The notes under the pieces: model-generated
Database searches by the model: none
Told to the model about the DNA's origin: nothing
Seen by the model: only the letters and a program-made list of their open reading frames with translations
Source of the DNA: Methylibium sp035762065
GTDB lineage: Bacteria > Pseudomonadota > Gammaproteobacteria > Burkholderiales > Burkholderiaceae_C
Assembly: GCF_035762065.1 (NCBI RefSeq)
Contig: NZ_DASTPW010000044.1
Location: forward strand, 45,174-109,173
Length of the DNA stretch: 64,000 bases
Direction: 5' to 3'
Shown here: positions 25,822 to 33,483 of the stretch, piece by piece
How the letters are laid out: every line of letters starts with the position of its first letter
Numbering within the stretch: position 1 is the first letter of the stretch
Translations under genes and position numbers: made by a program

Positions 25822-27756
25822 ATGGAACACACGAAGGAACTGCTGTCGATCAACTTGTCGGATCTCGTGCCGTCGCCGTTCAACGTGCGACGGCACTCGC
25901 CGGGACAGGTCGAAGAACTGGCCGCGCTCATCGAATCGCAAGGCTTGCTGCATCCGCTGATGGTCACCGAACAGGTGGTCGGCCGGGGCAAGACGCGCGG
26001 CATCAAGTTCGCGGTCGCAGCAGGCGAGCGGCGGCGCCGAGCCCTGTTGCTGTTGCAGCAGCACGGGCGGCTGCCGAAGACGCACGAGGTCCTGTGCGAG
26101 TTGTTGCCGCCGGAGCGAGCACTTGAGGTCAGCATCGCCGAGAACAGCGGCCGCGAGGCGCTGCATCCGGCCGATGAGTTCGACGCGTTCAAGGCCATGA
26201 TCGACGAGGGCAAGGGCGTCGAGGATGTGGCCGCGCGCTTCGGCGTTTCGGTGTTGACCGTGCAGCGGCGGCTGAAGTTGTCGGCCTTGTCGCCGAAGCT
26301 GTTGACGCTGTACCGCGAGGACGGCATCAACCTGGACCAGTTGATGGCGCTGGCGCTAAGTGACGAGCATTCGGCGCAGGAACGCACATGGTTCGATGCG
26401 CCGTCCTGGGATCGATCGGCCGCGGCCCTGAAGCGCAAGCTCACAGCGGGCGAGATCGAGGCGGCAAGTGACGCGTTGGCGCGCTACGTCGGCCTGGAGG
26501 CCTATGAAGCGGCTGGGGGCGTGGTGCGGCGCGACTTGTTCGACGACGAGCAGAGTCGATTCTTGTCCGACCCGACTTTGCTGCAGCGCTTGGCGACGGA
26601 GAAGCTGGAAGCGCTGGCGGTCCCTGTGCGTGCCGAGGGCTGGGCCTGGGTGGAGGTACGCCTCGAAGCCGATGCGCGTGCGCTGCGGCAGTTCAGCCCG
26701 TGCGAAGCCTCGATGCGCAAGCCGACGCCGCGGGAGCGTGCGGACCTGGACGAACTCGCGGCGCGTGCGTCGGAGCTTGAGCGACTCTCTGATGCGATGG
26801 CCGAGGCCACGTACTGGACGGCGGATGAAGCCGAACGCATCGACCTGGAGGAGCAAGCGATCGTCGCGCGGCGTCGGGCCATTCATGAGGCGCTGAAGGT
26901 CTGGTCGCCCGAAACCATGGCGCATGCCGGCGCCGTCGTCACAATCAACCGCGAAGGCGAGGCCGAGGTGATCCGGGGCTTGATGCAGGACGCGGACCGC
27001 AAGGCCATGGCTGCCGCGCAGAAAGCTGCGGACCGATCGGCCCGGCGCGTCGGCAAGCCGTCGGACGGTTCGTCATCCCATCCAGACGCCACCAACCGTG
27101 TGGAGCCGCCCGCAGCCTTCTGCAGCGAAAGCCTCGGCAAGCGGCTCGCGGCTCATCGCACGGTCGCACTGCAGGCCGAGTTGGTGCGGAGCACACCGAT
27201 CGCGTTGGCCGTGCTTGCGCATGCCTTCGTGCAACGGGCCTTCGGCGATGACTACCGGCGAGTCGCTTCGGCCTTGCAGATCGCACCACAGACTTCCGCG
27301 CATGCGCTTCAAGCCGCAGCCGATGACCTGAAGGTCGGCTCGGCATGGCAAGCCATCGAAGCGGCGAAGCTCGCCTGGAAGGAGAGACTGCCCGAGCGGT
27401 CCGAGGAGTGGCTGCACTGGTTGATCGCCTTGCCCCAGACCGAGCTGCTCGACCTGTTGGGGCTGTGCGCCTCGTTGACCCTCAATGCCTTGCCGAACTG
27501 CGGCGCGGTCAGCGGGGCCAACGCCATCGCTGGCGCTGTCGGCCTGGACATGGCCGACTGGTGGGAGCCCACGGCGCAGGGCTACCTGAACCACGTCCCC
27601 AAAGCGCAGATCGTCCAGGCACTCCAGGAAGCGGGTCCCGACCTTGCAGACGATGGCGTCGGCGCGATGAAGAAGGACGTGCTGGTGGTCAAGGCGGCGG
27701 CTCGGCTGGCCGGCAAGCGCTGGTTGCCGGCACAGCTACGGCGGCTGCCGAATTGA
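25822..27756 (+). CDS. ParB/RepB/Spo0J-family partition-like protein
   Basis: A 644-residue protein. The N-terminal ParB nuclease-like domain (about residues 8-110) includes LVPSPFNVRRH, the IESQGLLHPLMV box, AGERRRRALL and ENSGREALHP. A helix-turn-helix follows (about 133-160, EDVAARFGVSVLTVQRRL). The long C-terminal part is helical and unassigned. ATG at 25822 has GGAGG 6 bases upstream. Chromosomal ParB is near 300 residues, so this is the long plasmid/ICE type. No parA lies next to it. It may bind ICE DNA for maintenance or regulation. Confidence 0.85.
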   Translation: MEHTKELLSINLSDLVPSPFNVRRHSPGQVEELAALIESQGLLHPLMVTEQVVGRGKTRGIKFAVAAGERRRRALLLLQQHGRLPKTHEVLCELLPPERALEVSIAENSGREALHPADEFDAFKAMIDEGKGVEDVAARFGVSVLTVQRRLKLSALSPKLLTLYREDGINLDQLMALALSDEHSAQERTWFDAPSWDRSAAALKRKLTAGEIEAASDALARYVGLEAYEAAGGVVRRDLFDDEQSRFLSDPTLLQRLATEKLEALAVPVRAEGWAWVEVRLEADARALRQFSPCEASMRKPTPRERADLDELAARASELERLSDAMAEATYWTADEAERIDLEEQAIVARRRAIHEALKVWSPETMAHAGAVVTINREGEAEVIRGLMQDADRKAMAAAQKAADRSARRVGKPSDGSSSHPDATNRVEPPAAFCSESLGKRLAAHRTVALQAELVRSTPIALAVLAHAFVQRAFGDDYRRVASALQIAPQTSAHALQAAADDLKVGSAWQAIEAAKLAWKERLPERSEEWLHWLIALPQTELLDLLGLCASLTLNALPNCGAVSGANAIAGAVGLDMADWWEPTAQGYLNHVPKAQIVQALQEAGPDLADDGVGAMKKDVLVVKAAARLAGKRWLPAQLRRLPN

Positions 27757-27805
27757 CTGATCCGGGCGGGTGGGCTGCGCCGCCCGCCCAACTCCGCAGG
27801 AGTGA

Positions 27806-28114
27806 ATGATGTGGTTGCTCGTCGCACGTGAACCGCGGGCCGACGCGAGGGATTGGCCGGGCCGACGCTGGCTCGCTGCCATCGATGCCGTGCTCTGGCC
27901 GCTGCTGTGGATCATGGTCGTGCAGCACGCGCCGCAGCCGGTCGGCCTCGTGGGTCCGTTGGTCACGGCTGTAGCGCTGATCTGCGCATTGCGCCGTCTG
28001 CACACGGCGCTGATGATCACGCACCGCTACCAATTCACGACCTGGCGATGGGGCAAGGTGGGCGCCGCGATGTTGCTGATCGGGCTGGTGCTGAAGTTGA
28101 TGCTTCCAGCATGA
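27806..28114 (+). CDS. Small two-helix membrane protein
   Basis: A 102-residue protein with hydrophobic segments at about residues 24-65 and 86-101 and a basic loop between. Family not recognised. AGGAG lies 3 bases before the first ATG (27806) and 6 before the second (27809), so initiation at 27809 is at least as likely. It follows parB by 49 bases on the same strand. Confidence 0.6.
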   Translation: MMWLLVAREPRADARDWPGRRWLAAIDAVLWPLLWIMVVQHAPQPVGLVGPLVTAVALICALRRLHTALMITHRYQFTTWRWGKVGAAMLLIGLVLKLMLPA

Positions 28115-28151
28115 CTGCACCGACGCAGCCGACTGTTGTCGGAGTGTCCGG

Positions 28152-28373
28152 TCAGTGTGCGTTGGTGGGACGTGCCTCGCTCCATCGGTCAAGGTCTGAG
28201 CGTCGCCATGCGACTGCACGCAGGCCGAGTCGAACGGGGCGCGGAAACTTCTGATCCGCGATCAAGCGGTAGATCGTCGAACGGCCCAGGCCCGTCATCT
28301 TCATGACGGTTGGCATGCGTAGGAACACAGCGAGCGTCGAGTCGGCGCGTGTTGATGTTGGTTCAGGGGGCAT
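28152..28373 (-). CDS. AlpA-family transcriptional regulator
   Basis: A 73-residue MerR/excisionase-like DNA-binding protein. The helix-turn-helix is visible as MKMTGLGRSTIYRLIADQKF, followed by PRPVRLGLRAVAWRRSDLDRW, the canonical AlpA wing. AGGAGG lies 13 bases before the ATG at 28373. AlpA proteins activate integrase or excision genes of mobile elements. Position next to the tRNA end of the ICE fits a role in excision control, yet the integrase is not here. A longer start would add 66 non-conserved residues. Confidence 0.85.
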   Translation of the reverse strand: MPPEPTSTRADSTLAVFLRMPTVMKMTGLGRSTIYRLIADQKFPRPVRLGLRAVAWRRSDLDRWSEARPTNAH

Positions 28374-28684
28374 CCGTTGCACGACCGACCTCCTGCTTGA
28401 GCGATGGAAAGACTTTAGGAGCCCATCGCCTGCATGCGCGCGCTGGATTCGAGCCGGTTTCGCGCACGGCGTTGATCTCATCTCGGCGATCCGGCGGATG
28501 TTGCGGAGCGGGAGGTGCCCAGCTTGAGGTAGGGAAGGGTGTCTACAGCAGCATGACGTTGCGCGGGCCACGCTTCAGGATCGCTCGCAGATGGATGCTC
28601 GTAGCGTCCGCCTGTTGCTACCAGGACACGCCGTCGATTTGTTGACTTTTTCGGACACCGGTCGGACACGAGATGTTCAGGCAA
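28374..28684. other. Gap between AlpA gene and tRNA terminator
   Basis: These 311 bases hold no gene that I can support; short open frames on both strands lack family features. This is where an ICE right end (attR) or an integrase would be expected. No integrase remnant was recognised. Confidence 0.4.
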
Positions 28685-28716
28685 CAAAAAAGTCAGCCGG
28701 CGCTAACCGGCTGACT
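28685..28716 (-). terminator. Rho-independent terminator of tRNA-Asn
   Basis: On the minus strand a perfect 10-base stem (AGTCAGCCGG/CCGGCTGACT at 28691-28716) with a 6-base loop is followed by six T residues (28685-28690). It lies 12 bases past the tRNA 3' end. Confidence 0.9.
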
Positions 28717-28727
28717 CTTGTCTATCT

Positions 28728-28803
28728 TGGCTCCCCGACCTGGGCTCGAACCAGGGACCTACGGATTAACAGTCCGGCGCTCTACCGACTGAGCTATCGA
28801 GGA
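28728..28803 (-). tRNA. tRNA-Asn (GTT)
   Basis: A 76-base cloverleaf on the minus strand. The acceptor arm TCCTCGA pairs with TCGGGGA allowing one G-T pair, the anticodon loop is CTGTTAA (GTT, Asn), the T loop is TTCGAGC, and CCA is encoded. Its 3' end faces the mobile element, as expected if the element integrated here. Confidence 0.95.
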
Positions 28804-28864
28804 ACAACGGCCGGCATTGTAGCCAGACAAGCGCCGTCGCCCGACGCCAGCGAGCGGCCCCGCA

Positions 28865-31036
28865 TCACAGCGCGGCCTGGAGCGAAAACCGCACGCTGCG
28901 CGCTTCCAAGGGGTACAGGTAGACGTGGCCGAATTGCGTCGGCGACTCCTTCCAGGCGCGGCGGTCGAAGAGGTTGTCGATGCCGAAGCGCCAGGTCAGC
29001 GTGCCGAAGCTCGATGTGGCCTGCGTCCACTTCGCGAGCAGGTCGGTGCGGGTCCACGAGGGCAGTTCCACCGAGCCGTCGGCCAGCACCTTGCGCCGCC
29101 CTTCGTGGCGCAGGTCGGTGCCGAGTTCGAGGCCCGGCGCGAACGGCGCGCGCCAGCGGGCCTGCAGGCGGGCGGTGCGCTCGGGCACGTTGACCGGCCG
29201 TTGGCCGTTGATCGCCGCATCGGCCGAGCCGCGGCGTTCGGCGTCGAGCCACATCAGGCTGGCGCCGAGCGTCCACGGGCCGTGGTCGACGCTGCCCGAG
29301 GCGTCGATGCCTCGATGGCGTGCGCTGCCGTCGATGGCGTAGGCGGGCGGGGCATCGGTGAGCGCCGGCCGGTCGATGTCGAACCACGCGAGGCGCCAGC
29401 TGCCGCGCAAGGCCTCGTGCGAAGCGGCTCCCCGCAGGCCGGCTTCCCACTGGCGGCTCTTCTGCACCTCGAGCGGCCGGCCGGGCGCGTCGTAGATGTC
29501 GCGATTCGGCGTCACGTTCGATTCGGCGCCCTGGCCCCAGCTGGCGTACGCGCTGTGCGCCGGCGCCCAGGCGTACGACAGCGCGACCCAGGGCGTCACG
29601 AGGCTCTTCGCGTAGCCGGTCGGCCGCGAGCCGTCGGTGCGCACGCTGTCGCGTTCGAGCCGCGTGTGGCGCACGCCGAGCCAGGTCGTGATGCCCGTGC
29701 GGCCCCAGTCGATCGCGTCCTGAAAGAACACTTCGCGCGAGCGTTCGCGCCGGTTCGTGCCCTCGTCGGTGAGCGAGGGATCGGCAGGCGCGGCGAAGTC
29801 GGCATCGATGCTGCCGGTGCCGACGAAGTTGAAGGCCTGCCGGTTCGTGTCGATGCGCTGCCGGCTCGCCTGCACGCCGAAGCGCAGCGCGTGCTCGAGT
29901 GCGCCGGTGTGCAGCCGGCCCTGCAGCGAGGTCTCGACGGCATCGGTGCGGCGGCGCTCGTCGTCGCTGCGGAAGTCGTAGAGATCGAAGCTGCCGTCGG
30001 GGCAGTAGCGGTCGGCGTAATAGTCGCCGTTGCTCGCGGTGCAGCCGAACGCGAACGGCAGCCGGTCGTCGGTCTTCAGCCGTTGCGTGCCGATCTGGCT
30101 GATCCAGCGCCACGCCTCGCCGATGCGCCGGTCGAGCTTCACGCTCGCCGTCGTCGCGCCGAAGGTGTTGGGCAGCGCCCACGGCAGGTCGCCGAGGTTG
30201 CGTGGCTTGCGCGGTGCGGGCAGCGCATTGCCGGCGAGGCTGTAGCCGGGAATGCTCGCGCCGGTCTCGCGCGAGCGTTCGACTTCGGCTTGCAGCAGCG
30301 TGTCGCGGCCGAGCTGCCAGTCACCGGCCCAGGCGATCAGCGCGCGTTTCACGTGGCCGTAGTCGTCGATGGCGGGCTGGCGGTCTTTGTACGAGGCACC
30401 GATGCGTTGGGAGAACACCCGGTCGTCGGACTTGCCGCCGGACCAATCGACCGACACGCCGACGCTGCCGCGCTCGCCGGCGGAAAGCGTCGCGGTCGTG
30501 AGCGGTCTCGTGGTCGGCCGCTTGACGACGAAGTTGACCAGCCCGCCGGGTGCGCTGGTACCGGCCTGGATGCCGCTGGTGCCCTTCAGGATCTCGACGC
30601 GCTCCTTGTTGTCGAGCGGGATCGCGGTCTCGGCGCTGATCGGCAGGCCTTCGCGGCGGAAGTTGAAGCGCGGGTCGAGCGTGTAGCCGCGCACCGCGAT
30701 CAGGCTCCAGTAGCCGGGCGCGTTGTAGGCGTCGGTGGTCGAGGCGTCGAGCTTGAGCAGATCGGCGAGGCTGTCGGCGCCGGCGTCGTCGATCTGCCCG
30801 CGGTCGATCACCGTGGCCTGCAGCGGCAGCGATTCGAGCGGCCGATCGCCCCAGCCGGCGATGCTTGCGATGGCCGGCGCGGGCGCCGTGACCGTGACGC
30901 GCGGCAGCGCGGCTTCGCTTGCCTTGGGATCGGCCGGCGTCTGCGCCGCGGCCAGCGCGGCGACGAGGCTCTGGCATGCGAGGAACACGGCGCGTGGCCG
31001 TGGGCGGAGGAGCGAGCTGTGGTGGTGCTGTGCCAT
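28865..31036 (-). CDS. TonB-dependent outer-membrane receptor under TPP riboswitch control (predicted thiamine-type uptake)
   Basis: A 723-residue receptor: signal peptide (about residues 1-32), plug domain with VRGYTLDPRFNFRREG, then RVEILKGTSGIQAGTSAPGG and NFVVKRP, then a 22-strand-type barrel to the end (FGIDNLFDRRAW near the C-terminus). By domain it is of the TonB-dependent siderophore-receptor type. However, a TPP riboswitch precedes it, which points to uptake of thiamine or a precursor and not iron. ATG at 31036 gives a normal signal peptide; no ribosome site is obvious. It is a single gene ending 61 bases before the tRNA. Confidence 0.88.
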   Translation of the reverse strand: MAQHHHSSLLRPRPRAVFLACQSLVAALAAAQTPADPKASEAALPRVTVTAPAPAIASIAGWGDRPLESLPLQATVIDRGQIDDAGADSLADLLKLDASTTDAYNAPGYWSLIAVRGYTLDPRFNFRREGLPISAETAIPLDNKERVEILKGTSGIQAGTSAPGGLVNFVVKRPTTRPLTTATLSAGERGSVGVSVDWSGGKSDDRVFSQRIGASYKDRQPAIDDYGHVKRALIAWAGDWQLGRDTLLQAEVERSRETGASIPGYSLAGNALPAPRKPRNLGDLPWALPNTFGATTASVKLDRRIGEAWRWISQIGTQRLKTDDRLPFAFGCTASNGDYYADRYCPDGSFDLYDFRSDDERRRTDAVETSLQGRLHTGALEHALRFGVQASRQRIDTNRQAFNFVGTGSIDADFAAPADPSLTDEGTNRRERSREVFFQDAIDWGRTGITTWLGVRHTRLERDSVRTDGSRPTGYAKSLVTPWVALSYAWAPAHSAYASWGQGAESNVTPNRDIYDAPGRPLEVQKSRQWEAGLRGAASHEALRGSWRLAWFDIDRPALTDAPPAYAIDGSARHRGIDASGSVDHGPWTLGASLMWLDAERRGSADAAINGQRPVNVPERTARLQARWRAPFAPGLELGTDLRHEGRRKVLADGSVELPSWTRTDLLAKWTQATSSFGTLTWRFGIDNLFDRRAWKESPTQFGHVYLYPLEARSVRFSLQAAL

Positions 31037-31099
31037 CGTGGTGAAGGTCGATGGCAGGTCGGCGATACCCATGAGCGACGGCAGCACCGCCCATCGGCA

Positions 31100-31192
31100 T
31101 GACGCTTCCCTGCGCGAGGATTACCTCAGTCAGGTTCGAAGGGACTCTCTCAGTCGACGCGGCCGTGGCGCGCATCAACACCCCTAGCGAGC
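31100..31192 (-). promoter_or_regulatory. TPP (THI-element) riboswitch
   Basis: Read on the minus strand, the conserved THI elements occur in order: AGGGGTG near 31181-31187, CTGAGAGAGTCCC near 31142-31155, GAACCTGA in the centre, and GCGCAGGGAAGCG at the 3' end (31102-31114). The bases CGCT and AGCG close helix P1. It lies about 65 bases upstream of the receptor ATG, with no clear terminator hairpin between, so control of translation initiation is likely. Confidence 0.93.
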
Positions 31193-31234
31193 GACGCGCA
31201 GGACGCGCGTCGCGGGGCGGATTCTAGGAGCCGC

Positions 31235-32281
31235 TCAGGCGCGGCCGACGCCGAGCCGCTGCTGCAGCACGTCGCTCGTCGTCGTGTAGAGCGTCGCGAT
31301 GCGCTCGTCGGGGCGCAGCCGCTGCGCCGCGGCGAAGGCCGCGAGCGTCGCCTCGTGAAAGCCGCAGAGGATCAGCTTGCGCTTGCCCGGGTAGTGGTTG
31401 ATGTCGCCGATCGCGTAGAGCCCGGGCACGTTCGACTCGAAGCTGGCGGTGTCGACCACGACCTGCTTGCGTTCGAGCGCGAGGCCCCATTCGGCGATCG
31501 GCCCGAGCTTCGGCGAGATGCCGAGCAGCGCGATCACGCGATCGACCGCAAGCGCATGCACCTTGCCTTCGGCATCCAGCCAGCGCAGCGCGGCGAGCCG
31601 CGCGGCGTCGTCCGTGGCCGCGTCGAAGCCGACCGGCTGGCCGATCACCAGCTGCACGCGGCCCGCCGCGACGAGCTCGCGCAGCCGCGCGACGCTCGCG
31701 GCCTCGGCCTTGAAGCTGTCGCGGCGATGCACGAGCGCGATGCTCGCCTGTTCGCGCCGGGCGAGCGAAACGACGGCATCGACCGCTTCCGGCCCGTCGC
31801 CCAGCACCGCGAAGCGCTCGCCGGGCAGGCTCGAAAGATCGCCGGCGCGGTAGAGCAGGCCGCGGCCTTCGAAGGCCCGCGCTTCGTCGAGCATCAGCCG
31901 GCGCGGCACGAAGGCGCCGACGCCGGCTGCCACGAAGACGAAGCGCGCGACGAAGCGCATGCCGTCGTCGAGCGTCACGTCGAAGCGCTCGTCGTCCCTT
32001 CGCGCGAGCTGCGACACGAGCCGCCCGAAGTGGAAGGCCGGCTGCATCGGCCGCAGCTGCGCGAGCAGCCGCTCGACCAGTTCCCGCCCACTGGCCACCG
32101 GCAACGCCGGGATGTCGTAGATCGGCTTGTCGCCGTAGAGCTCGATGCACTGGCCGCCCGCTTCGGGCAGCGCATCGACGATGTGGGCGCGGATGCCCTG
32201 CAGCCCGAGCTGGAACGCCTGCCAGAGGCCGGCCGGCCCGGCGCCGATGATCAGCGCGTCGGTCTCGATCACGCTGCGCAT
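31235..32281 (-). CDS. NAD(P)/FAD oxidoreductase, ferredoxin-NADP+ reductase (thioredoxin-reductase-like) type
   Basis: A 348-residue flavoprotein. FAD-binding GAGPAGLWQ lies at residues 13-21, GGQCIELYG around 42-50, an NAD(P)-binding second Rossmann fold at about 155-185 (VLGDGPEAVDAV), and LYAIGDINHYPGKRKLILCG near residue 290. It has no CxxC disulphide centre, so it belongs to the ferredoxin/flavodoxin reductase group and not true thioredoxin reductases. It ends 13 bases after FdxA, a likely partner encoded just upstream. Confidence 0.85.
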   Translation of the reverse strand: MRSVIETDALIIGAGPAGLWQAFQLGLQGIRAHIVDALPEAGGQCIELYGDKPIYDIPALPVASGRELVERLLAQLRPMQPAFHFGRLVSQLARRDDERFDVTLDDGMRFVARFVFVAAGVGAFVPRRLMLDEARAFEGRGLLYRAGDLSSLPGERFAVLGDGPEAVDAVVSLARREQASIALVHRRDSFKAEAASVARLRELVAAGRVQLVIGQPVGFDAATDDAARLAALRWLDAEGKVHALAVDRVIALLGISPKLGPIAEWGLALERKQVVVDTASFESNVPGLYAIGDINHYPGKRKLILCGFHEATLAAFAAAQRLRPDERIATLYTTTSDVLQQRLGVGRA

Positions 32282-32294
32282 CGTGGATGGAGGC

Positions 32295-32618
32295 TCAGCG
32301 GATCAGCTCGACGAGCTTGTCCTTCTTGTCCTTCCACTCGTCGGCGTCGGGCAGCGCCGGCTTGCGCTTGGTGATGCTGGGCCACTTGCGCGCGAGTTCG
32401 AGGTTGATCGCGATGAACTTCTGCTGGTCCTGCGACACGTCTTCCTCGGGAAGGATCGCGTTGACGGGGCATTCGGGGATGCAGACCGCGCAGTCGATGC
32501 ACTCGTCGGGGTCGATCACGAGGAAGTTCGGGCCTTCGCGGAAGCAGTCCACCGGGCAGACATCGACGCAGTCGGTGTACTTGCAGCGGATGCAGGATTC
32601 GGTGACGACGTGGGTCAT
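32295..32618 (-). CDS. fdxA: 7Fe ferredoxin FdxA
   Basis: A 107-residue ferredoxin with two cluster motifs: CIRCKYTDCVDVCP (residues 9-22) and CIDCAVCIPECP (about 40-51), as in FdxA with one [3Fe-4S] and one [4Fe-4S] cluster. The C-terminal 40 residues are typical of the family. It lies 13 bases ahead of the reductase gene and probably forms a redox pair with it. Confidence 0.93.
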   Translation of the reverse strand: MTHVVTESCIRCKYTDCVDVCPVDCFREGPNFLVIDPDECIDCAVCIPECPVNAILPEEDVSQDQQKFIAINLELARKWPSITKRKPALPDADEWKDKKDKLVELIR

Positions 32619-32657
32619 GACGGGGCTCGACGAGGCGTGAGATGAAGCGCGCGAAGT

Positions 32658-33467
32658 TTACGGCGCGGGGTTCGGGACGAAGGCCGCCGCGGGCATCGCG
32701 ACGACCGCTCGCGCACCGGCGCCGACGACGACGATCGTCGGCCGCCCGGCATGCAGGGCGTGCGCTTCGGCAAGCCCGGCGACGCGGTGCTCGCTGCTGC
32801 GCGCATCGGGCCAGCCGGCGCGCGAGGTGACGCAGCACGGCGCGTCGGCCGGCCAGCCGGCGTCGATCAGGTGCCGGGTGATCGCCTCGAGCTGGCGGCC
32901 GGCCATGTAGTAGACCTCGGTGTCGCCGCTGGGCTTCGCGCCGCCCGAGGCGCCGGGGATCACGTGCAGGTCCAGCGTGCGCGTCATCGCGGTCGCGAGG
33001 CTGACGCTGCGGCCGCCGCCGCGTCGCGTCAGCGGCCTTTGCGTCAGCGCGGCGGCGGCCACCGCGGCGGTGACGCCGGGGACGATCTCCGCTCGCAGGC
33101 CGGCCGCGGCCAGCGCTTCGAGCTCTTCTTCGAGCCGCCCGAACACGCTCGGGTCGCCCCCCTTCAAGCGCACCACGCGCCGCCCGCGCCGTGCGTGCTC
33201 GACGATCGCGGCATTGATGCGCTCCTGCGCCGTCGGGGCGCCGGCCGGGCAGGGCGGCGCGGCGCCTTGCGACGACGCAGGCGACGAGAATCCGCGCTTG
33301 CCGACGTCGATCCACTCGGCCTGCGGCGCGTGCTCGCGCAGTGCCGGGTCGGCCAGCGCGTCGAACAGCACCACCTCGGCCGCAGCCAGTCGCTTGGCGC
33401 CGCGCAGCGTGATGAGGTCGGCCTCGCCCGGGCCGGCGCCGATGAAGACGACGGGGTGCGAGGCCAC
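32658..33467 (-). CDS. cobA: Uroporphyrinogen-III C-methyltransferase
   Basis: A 269-residue SAM-dependent enzyme that makes precorrin-2, the siroheme precursor. Motifs: GAGPGEADLITLRGAKRL (residues 10-27), VRLKGGDPSVFGR (about 98-110) and PGVTAAVAAAALTQRPLTRR. The start is GTG. Only the methyltransferase domain is present; the CysG dehydrogenase/ferrochelatase domain is absent. As last gene of the sulfate operon it supplies cofactor for CysI. Confidence 0.93.
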   Translation of the reverse strand: MASHPVVFIGAGPGEADLITLRGAKRLAAAEVVLFDALADPALREHAPQAEWIDVGKRGFSSPASSQGAAPPCPAGAPTAQERINAAIVEHARRGRRVVRLKGGDPSVFGRLEEELEALAAAGLRAEIVPGVTAAVAAAALTQRPLTRRGGGRSVSLATAMTRTLDLHVIPGASGGAKPSGDTEVYYMAGRQLEAITRHLIDAGWPADAPCCVTSRAGWPDARSSEHRVAGLAEAHALHAGRPTIVVVGAGARAVVAMPAAAFVPNPAP

Positions 33468-33483
33468 GCGCGGCGTCGGCGAC

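Larger units (their letters stand above)
1..28727. mobile_element. Integrative and conjugative element, partial (tRNA-Asn-proximal end)
   Basis: A complete VirB/VirD4 mating-pair apparatus (about 2.5-18.5 kb) is flanked by typical element cargo and maintenance genes: AbiE toxin-antitoxin, UvrD-like helicase, SRAP, ParB and AlpA. The block ends at the 3' end of a tRNA-Asn gene, a common integration target. Right of the tRNA only housekeeping-type genes are seen. The left end, integrase and relaxase are not in the window, so the exact ends are inferred. The boundary at 28727 is the tRNA 3' end and not a demonstrated att site. A plasmid origin is unlikely because the right flank is chromosomal. 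Confidence 0.8.

Noticed and set aside
28374..28684. Possible integrase remnant next to the tRNA
   Set aside because: No tyrosine-recombinase motif (R-H-R-Y) could be found in any frame.
28591..29193. 200-residue plus-strand frame over the tRNA
   Set aside because: Its readable part is a translation of the antisense of tRNA-Asn, a well-known spurious product.
28925..31102. 725-residue open frame opposite the TonB receptor
   Set aside because: Antisense to a clear family member; Arg/Ala/Gly-rich with no domain.
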